Shown here one piece after another: positions 41,750 through 45,013 of a stretch of DNA of 45,013 nt. The position numbers and the translations under genes were made by a program. The notes under the pieces were generated by a model. That model was not told the origin of the DNA and did not search any database. It saw nothing but the letters and a program-made list of their open reading frames with translations. The stretch is from Actinomycetota bacterium (GTDB taxonomy: Bacteria; Actinomycetota; Acidimicrobiia; Acidimicrobiales; MedAcidi-G1): contig JACNKQ010000025.1 of assembly GCA_014381945.1 (NCBI GenBank), forward strand, positions 1 through 45,013, written 5' to 3'. How positions within the stretch are numbered: position 1 is the stretch's first letter; the number at the start of each line of letters is the position of its first letter.

Positions 41750-43402
41750 CTACTCGATGCCCACGAAATACGGGTACAGGGGCTGGCCCCCTTCGTGGAC
41801 CTCGACCTCGACGTGCGGGTGCGAGTCCTCGACGTGTGCCACGATCACTGCCGTGGTTACCTCGTCGGCTCCGTCACCGGCTATGAGCGTTACGAGTTCG
41901 TGGTCGTCGCCGAGCAGTTCGTCGAGCAGCCGGGTCGTCGCCTCGAGTAGGGAACCGGCGATGACGCGCACCCTGCCGCCGGACAGGCCGAGGTGGTCTC
42001 CGGTGGTGATGTCGCCGGCGTCGCTCCCGCTGTCGCGCACCGCCACCGTGACCTCGGCGGCCACGACTGCGGACGCCGCCTCGCCCATGAGGTCGAGGTT
42101 GTCGTCGGCGGTGCCCTCGGGGTCGTATTCGAGCAGCGAGGCGAACCCCTCTGAGATGCTCTTCGTGCGGACTACACGGACGGTCTTGTCGGTCTGCGCA
42201 TCGACCTGCTCGGCTACGGCGACGATGTTGCCGTTGTTCGGGAGGATGATGACGTGCTCGGCGGGAACGGCCTCGACGGCGGTCAGCAGGTCGGCGGTCG
42301 ACGGGTTCATCGACTGGCCGCCTGCCACCACCCTGTGGACGCCGAGCGACCTGAAGATCTCGACGACGCCGGTTCCGTTGGCGACCGCGACGACGGCACA
42401 GGGCACCGGTTCGCCGGCGGGTTCGTCCAGGCCGCCTGCGACCTGCTCACGCACCCAGGCCTGCTCCTCGGCCTCTTCGAGCAGGTCCGAGACACGGATC
42501 CGGTGGGGGCGCCCGACCGCTATTCCGGCCTCGACGGCTGCACCGATGTCGTCGGTGTGGACATGGCAGTTCCAGACCCCGTCGCCGCCCACTACCACGA
42601 CCGAGTCGCCGAGATCCCCCCATGCGTCCTTGAAGCCCGGGACCGTGTCGTCCGGGGCGTCGAGGAAGAACATGACCTCGTAGCGGCCGCCATCGAGCCC
42701 GTGGTCGGCGACACCCCGGTTGTCCGCCAACGGGGCAGCGGCCACTGGAGTCTCGGGGGGTTCGGGCAGCGGACGGCCGTCGGCGACGGTCAGCACGGCA
42801 TCGAGGAACAGCACGTAGCCGCTGGCGCCGGCGTCGACGACACCCGCCTCGGCCAGCACGGGCAGCAGGTCGGGCGTCCGGGCGAGCGAGTCGCCGGCCC
42901 TGACGCGGGCAGCCTCGGCGACCGGCAGCAGGTCGGCACCCGAGTCGGCTGCGGCAACCGCCGCCTCGGACGACTCGCGCACCACGGTGAGGATCGTGCC
43001 CTCGACCGGTTGCCCGACGGCGCCATAGGCCGCCTCTGAGGCGGCGGCCAGCCCGTCGGCGAGGACACGTCCGTCGATGCGGCCGGCCTCACCCACCACC
43101 GTGCACAGCGCACGCAGGACCTGCGACAGGATCACGCCGGAGTTGCCCCGCGCCCCCATGAGCGAGCCATGGGCAACGGCGCCGGTCACCGCCACCAGGT
43201 CGTCGTCGGCCGGAGCCTCGAGTTCCTCGAGGGCCGTGACCGCCGCCTGGGCGGTCATGGACATGTTCGTTCCGGTGTCGCCGTCGGGCACCGGGTACAC
43301 GTTGAGGAGGTTGAGAACCTCGCGGTGATCGACCAGGGCGTCGCGGAATCCGGTCACGACGGCCCGCAGGCCGATGGCGTCCAGGTGGGTCGCTGTGGTC
43401 AC
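41750..43402 (-). CDS. fakA: FakA/YloV-like fatty acid kinase (DhaL domain) protein
   Basis: FakA with FakB phosphorylates fatty acids for phospholipid synthesis in Firmicutes. The 550-residue length equals FakA. The N-terminal DhaL domain has the Mg/ATP motif NVYPVPDGDTGTNM, HGSLMGARGNSGVILSQ and DAGASGYVLFLDAVL; the C-terminal half has CHVHTDDIG, GQSMNPSTADLL and LPNNGN, as YloV does. No FakB is in view, so the fatty-acid role is by family only. GTG at 43402 has TACGCT eight bases upstream, suggesting a leaderless start; it is divergent from rpmB. Confidence 0.88.
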   Translation of the reverse strand: MTTATHLDAIGLRAVVTGFRDALVDHREVLNLLNVYPVPDGDTGTNMSMTAQAAVTALEELEAPADDDLVAVTGAVAHGSLMGARGNSGVILSQVLRALCTVVGEAGRIDGRVLADGLAAASEAAYGAVGQPVEGTILTVVRESSEAAVAAADSGADLLPVAEAARVRAGDSLARTPDLLPVLAEAGVVDAGASGYVLFLDAVLTVADGRPLPEPPETPVAAAPLADNRGVADHGLDGGRYEVMFFLDAPDDTVPGFKDAWGDLGDSVVVVGGDGVWNCHVHTDDIGAAVEAGIAVGRPHRIRVSDLLEEAEEQAWVREQVAGGLDEPAGEPVPCAVVAVANGTGVVEIFRSLGVHRVVAGGQSMNPSTADLLTAVEAVPAEHVIILPNNGNIVAVAEQVDAQTDKTVRVVRTKSISEGFASLLEYDPEGTADDNLDLMGEAASAVVAAEVTVAVRDSGSDAGDITTGDHLGLSGGRVRVIAGSLLEATTRLLDELLGDDHELVTLIAGDGADEVTTAVIVAHVEDSHPHVEVEVHEGGQPLYPYFVGIE

Positions 43403-43561
43403 GGTGCGCGAGCGTAGCCACCCCCCGCAGACCGGTCGCGGCCCCGACGTGATCCGCCGCCGGGGGTTGGAGCCCCGCGGGGGGTGGCCGTAGCCTTTCG
43501 GGGTTCCCACGGGCGGGCACCACCACTGCCCGACCCGCCCATCGAAGGATGCATCACCGAC
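43403..43561. promoter_or_regulatory. Divergent promoter region fakA-like / rpmB with leader hairpin
   Basis: On the minus strand TACGCT (43416-43411) sits eight bases before the fakA-like GTG. On the plus strand TAGCCT (43491-43496) could be the rpmB -10, giving a leader of about 60 bases. That leader contains an inverted repeat at 43510-43537 (CGGGCGGGCA pairing imperfectly with TGCCCGACCCG) that may bind or regulate. All assignments are by pattern only. Confidence 0.4.
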
Positions 43562-43756
43562 ATGGCCTCCGTATGTGAGATCTGTGGCAAGAAGCCCTGG
43601 TTCGGCAAGAAGTTGAGCCACTCCCACCGCCGTACGAACCGGCGCTGGAACCCCAACATCCAGCGGGTCCGCGCTGTCGTCGGGTCGACCACGAAGCGGG
43701 TCAACGTCTGCACCGGCTGCCTCAAGGCCGGCAAGGTGCAAAAGGCCGCCCACTAG
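43562..43756 (+). CDS. rpmB: 50S ribosomal protein L28 (zinc-binding type)
   Basis: The 64-residue protein is canonical L28: MASVCEICGKKPWFGKKLSHSHRRTNRRW, then VCTGCLKAGKV. Four cysteines (5, 8, 50, 53) mark the zinc-bearing C+ form, as L32 in this window also is. A longer frame exists upstream, but the ATG at 43562 matches the family start. Confidence 0.97.
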   Translation: MASVCEICGKKPWFGKKLSHSHRRTNRRWNPNIQRVRAVVGSTTKRVNVCTGCLKAGKVQKAAH

Positions 43757-43794
43757 GGCTTCTGCGACGCTACGAGGGGACACGGGATACCGCT

Positions 43795-44019
43795 ATGCAG
43801 GGAGTCATCAAGGCATACGACCCCGGATCCCGTGACGGGGTGGTCGTACGCGAGACCGACTTCGCCGAGTTCGACCTGGCGGACGACGCCCTCGAGGGCT
43901 CCATCTTCAGGATGCTGCGCCCAGGCCAACGGGTGCTTTTCGAACTCGATTCCGAGGAGCGGGCGACCGGCCTCTCGATCGGTGCCGAGGTCGACATGGA
44001 CACCCCCGACATCCACTGA
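43795..44019 (+). CDS. Small cold-shock-domain-like protein
   Basis: The 74-residue product looks like a diverged cold-shock OB fold: GVIKAYDPGSRDGVVV at the start, then ALEGSIFRMLRPGQRVLFEL and a short acidic end. It lacks the FGFI and VFVH RNA-binding motifs of true CspA proteins, so RNA binding is not certain. It lies 38 bases after rpmB and may share its transcript. The start ATG at 43795 has no strong ribosome binding site nearby. Confidence 0.7.
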   Translation: MQGVIKAYDPGSRDGVVVRETDFAEFDLADDALEGSIFRMLRPGQRVLFELDSEERATGLSIGAEVDMDTPDIH

Positions 44020-44118
44020 TTCCTCAGGTCGGGCCCCGAAACCGTCCCGGCTGCTGTCGCACCAGTCACACCCCTCCATTTCCCTTTCGTCATGTTCAGT
44101 GGTGTAGCAAGTAGGGGC

Positions 44119-45013
44119 ATGACGGCGGCGACCTCCAACCAGATCCTGCTCGAATGGGTCGACCAATGGACCGGGATCCTCGGCCCCGGGGCGGTCCACT
44201 GGTGTGACGGCTCCGAGGCCGAATACGACGCCCTCGCCGAGGGGATGGTCGCCTCCGGCACCCTCCGTCGGCTGAACGACGACCTGCGTCCCAACAGCTA
44301 TCTGGCCCTCTCCGATCCCGAGGACGTAGCACGCGTCGAGGACCGCACCTTCATCGCCACCAAGGACCGTCTGGACGCCGGCCCCACCAACAACTGGCGC
44401 GATCCGACCGAACTCAAGGCCGAGATGACGGCGCTGTTCCGGGGCGCGATGTCTGGCCGCACGATGTATGTGGTGCCGTTCAGCATGGGTCCGCTGGGGT
44501 CCCCGATCGCCCACATCGGAGTCCAGTTGACCGACTCGCCATATGTCGCCGTCAGCATGAGGACCATGACCCGCATGGGCCAACCTGTCCTCGACGTGCT
44601 CGGCGATGGCGACTTCGTGCCGTGCATCCACTCGGTGGGAGCGCCGCTCGCAGACGGCGCCGACGACGTGCCCTGGCCCTGCGACCCCGAGAACCGGTAC
44701 ATCGCCCACTTCCCCGAGACCCGCGAGATCTGGTCCTACGGGTCCGGCTACGGCGGCAATGCACTGCTGGGAAAGAAGTGCTTCGCCCTGCGCATCGCAT
44801 CGACCATGGCCCGCGAGGACGGCTGGCTGGCCGAACACATGCTCGTGTTGGCCGTGACCCCGCCCGGCGGCGAGCGCAGGTACGTCGCCGCCGCCTTCCC
44901 TTCGGCCTGTGGCAAGACCAACATGGCGATGATGGTCCCGACCCTTCCGGGATGGACCGTCGAGACGATCGGCGACGACATCGCCTGGATGAAGTTCGGC
45001 GACGACGGCCGCC
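44119..45013 (+). CDS. pckG: Phosphoenolpyruvate carboxykinase, GTP type (3' end cut by window edge)
   Basis: PckG converts oxaloacetate to PEP with GTP, the entry step of gluconeogenesis. The 298 visible residues contain the family motifs in order: [64 protein letters not shown], and the kinase loop FPSACGKTN (260-268). A full protein is about 600 residues, so roughly half lies beyond the edge. The ATG at 44119 follows a GGGG; the 99-base gap upstream contains no clear promoter. Confidence 0.97.
   Translation, partial: MTAATSNQILLEWVDQWTGILGPGAVHWCDGSEAEYDALAEGMVASGTLRRLNDDLRPNSYLALSDPEDVARVEDRTFIATKDRLDAGPTNNWRDPTELKAEMTALFRGAMSGRTMYVVPFSMGPLGSPIAHIGVQLTDSPYVAVSMRTMTRMGQPVLDVLGDGDFVPCIHSVGAPLADGADDVPWPCDPENRYIAHFPETREIWSYGSGYGGNALLGKKCFALRIASTMAREDGWLAEHMLVLAVTPPGGERRYVAAAFPSACGKTNMAMMVPTLPGWTVETIGDDIAWMKFGDDGR

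Overview
This 45 kb window is G+C-rich and almost entirely core bacterial chromosome. It carries 44 protein genes that I can support, 39 of them on the minus strand. No rRNA, tRNA, CRISPR array, insertion sequence or phage gene is visible, and no gene-free stretch exceeds about 220 bases. The gene order (yraN-comM-dprA, rpsB-tsf-pyrH-frr-cdsA-dxr-rseP-ispG, smc-fpg-rnc, coaD-sepIVA-like-DUF177-rpmF) is the actinobacterial one, as in Mycobacterium. With the GTP-type PEP carboxykinase, this points to an actinomycete. I infer a deep, non-mycobacterial lineage, most likely Acidimicrobiia, but that placement is an inference from overall look and not a computed result.

Reading on the minus strand from the right end: fakA-like, recG and a GNAT acetyltransferase; rsmD, coaD, a SepIVA-like coiled-coil protein, DUF177, rpmF, plsX, acpP, rnc, a degenerate Fpg-family protein and smc; a response regulator, sensor kinase and HtrA-type protease (an envelope-stress module resembling mycobacterial MprA-MprB-PepD); ftsY, ffh, rpsP, khpA, rimM, trmD, rplS and yraN. 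Next comes an accessory pair, a giant secreted repeat protein of about 1517 residues and a pentapeptide-repeat lipoprotein. Then follow comM, dprA, a secreted protein joining an inactive-looking M23 domain to an alpha/beta hydrolase, rpsB, tsf, pyrH, frr, cdsA, dxr, rseP, ispG, a clear intrinsic terminator, and finally rimP and nusA, which runs off the left edge. The few plus-strand genes are two small proteins upstream of the repeat protein, a small zinc-ribbon protein, and rpmB, a cold-shock-like protein and pckG (cut by the right edge).

The genes cover translation and protein targeting (S2, S16, L19, L28, L32, EF-Ts, RRF, RimM, RimP, TrmD, RsmD, Ffh, FtsY), isoprenoid and lipid synthesis (Dxr, IspG, CdsA, PlsX, ACP, FakA-like), chromosome and DNA upkeep (SMC, RecG, DprA, ComM, Fpg-like, YraN) and envelope quality control (RseP, HtrA, two-component system). 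Many junctions overlap by ATGA or GTGA, suggesting translational coupling. Several genes at the head of transcription units have a -10-like TANNNT box 6-8 bases before the start codon, suggesting leaderless transcripts.

The least explained part is 14951-20251. The larger protein has a signal peptide, a Pro-Gln-Asp-Gly-rich spacer, 14 tandem cysteine-pair repeats with Gly/Pro linkers, a long run of 'DG' beta-hairpin-like repeats and an alanine-rich C-terminal region. The pentapeptide lipoprotein starts 15 bases after it. I know no named family for the 14-unit repeat. Other notable points are an Fpg-family protein without its catalytic residues at the fpg locus, an M23 domain without zinc ligands fused to a lipase-like domain, a 57-bp tandem duplication of the kinase gene's 3' end, a rimM gene without a normal start codon in the expected place, and low-complexity tails on NusA, S2 and S16.
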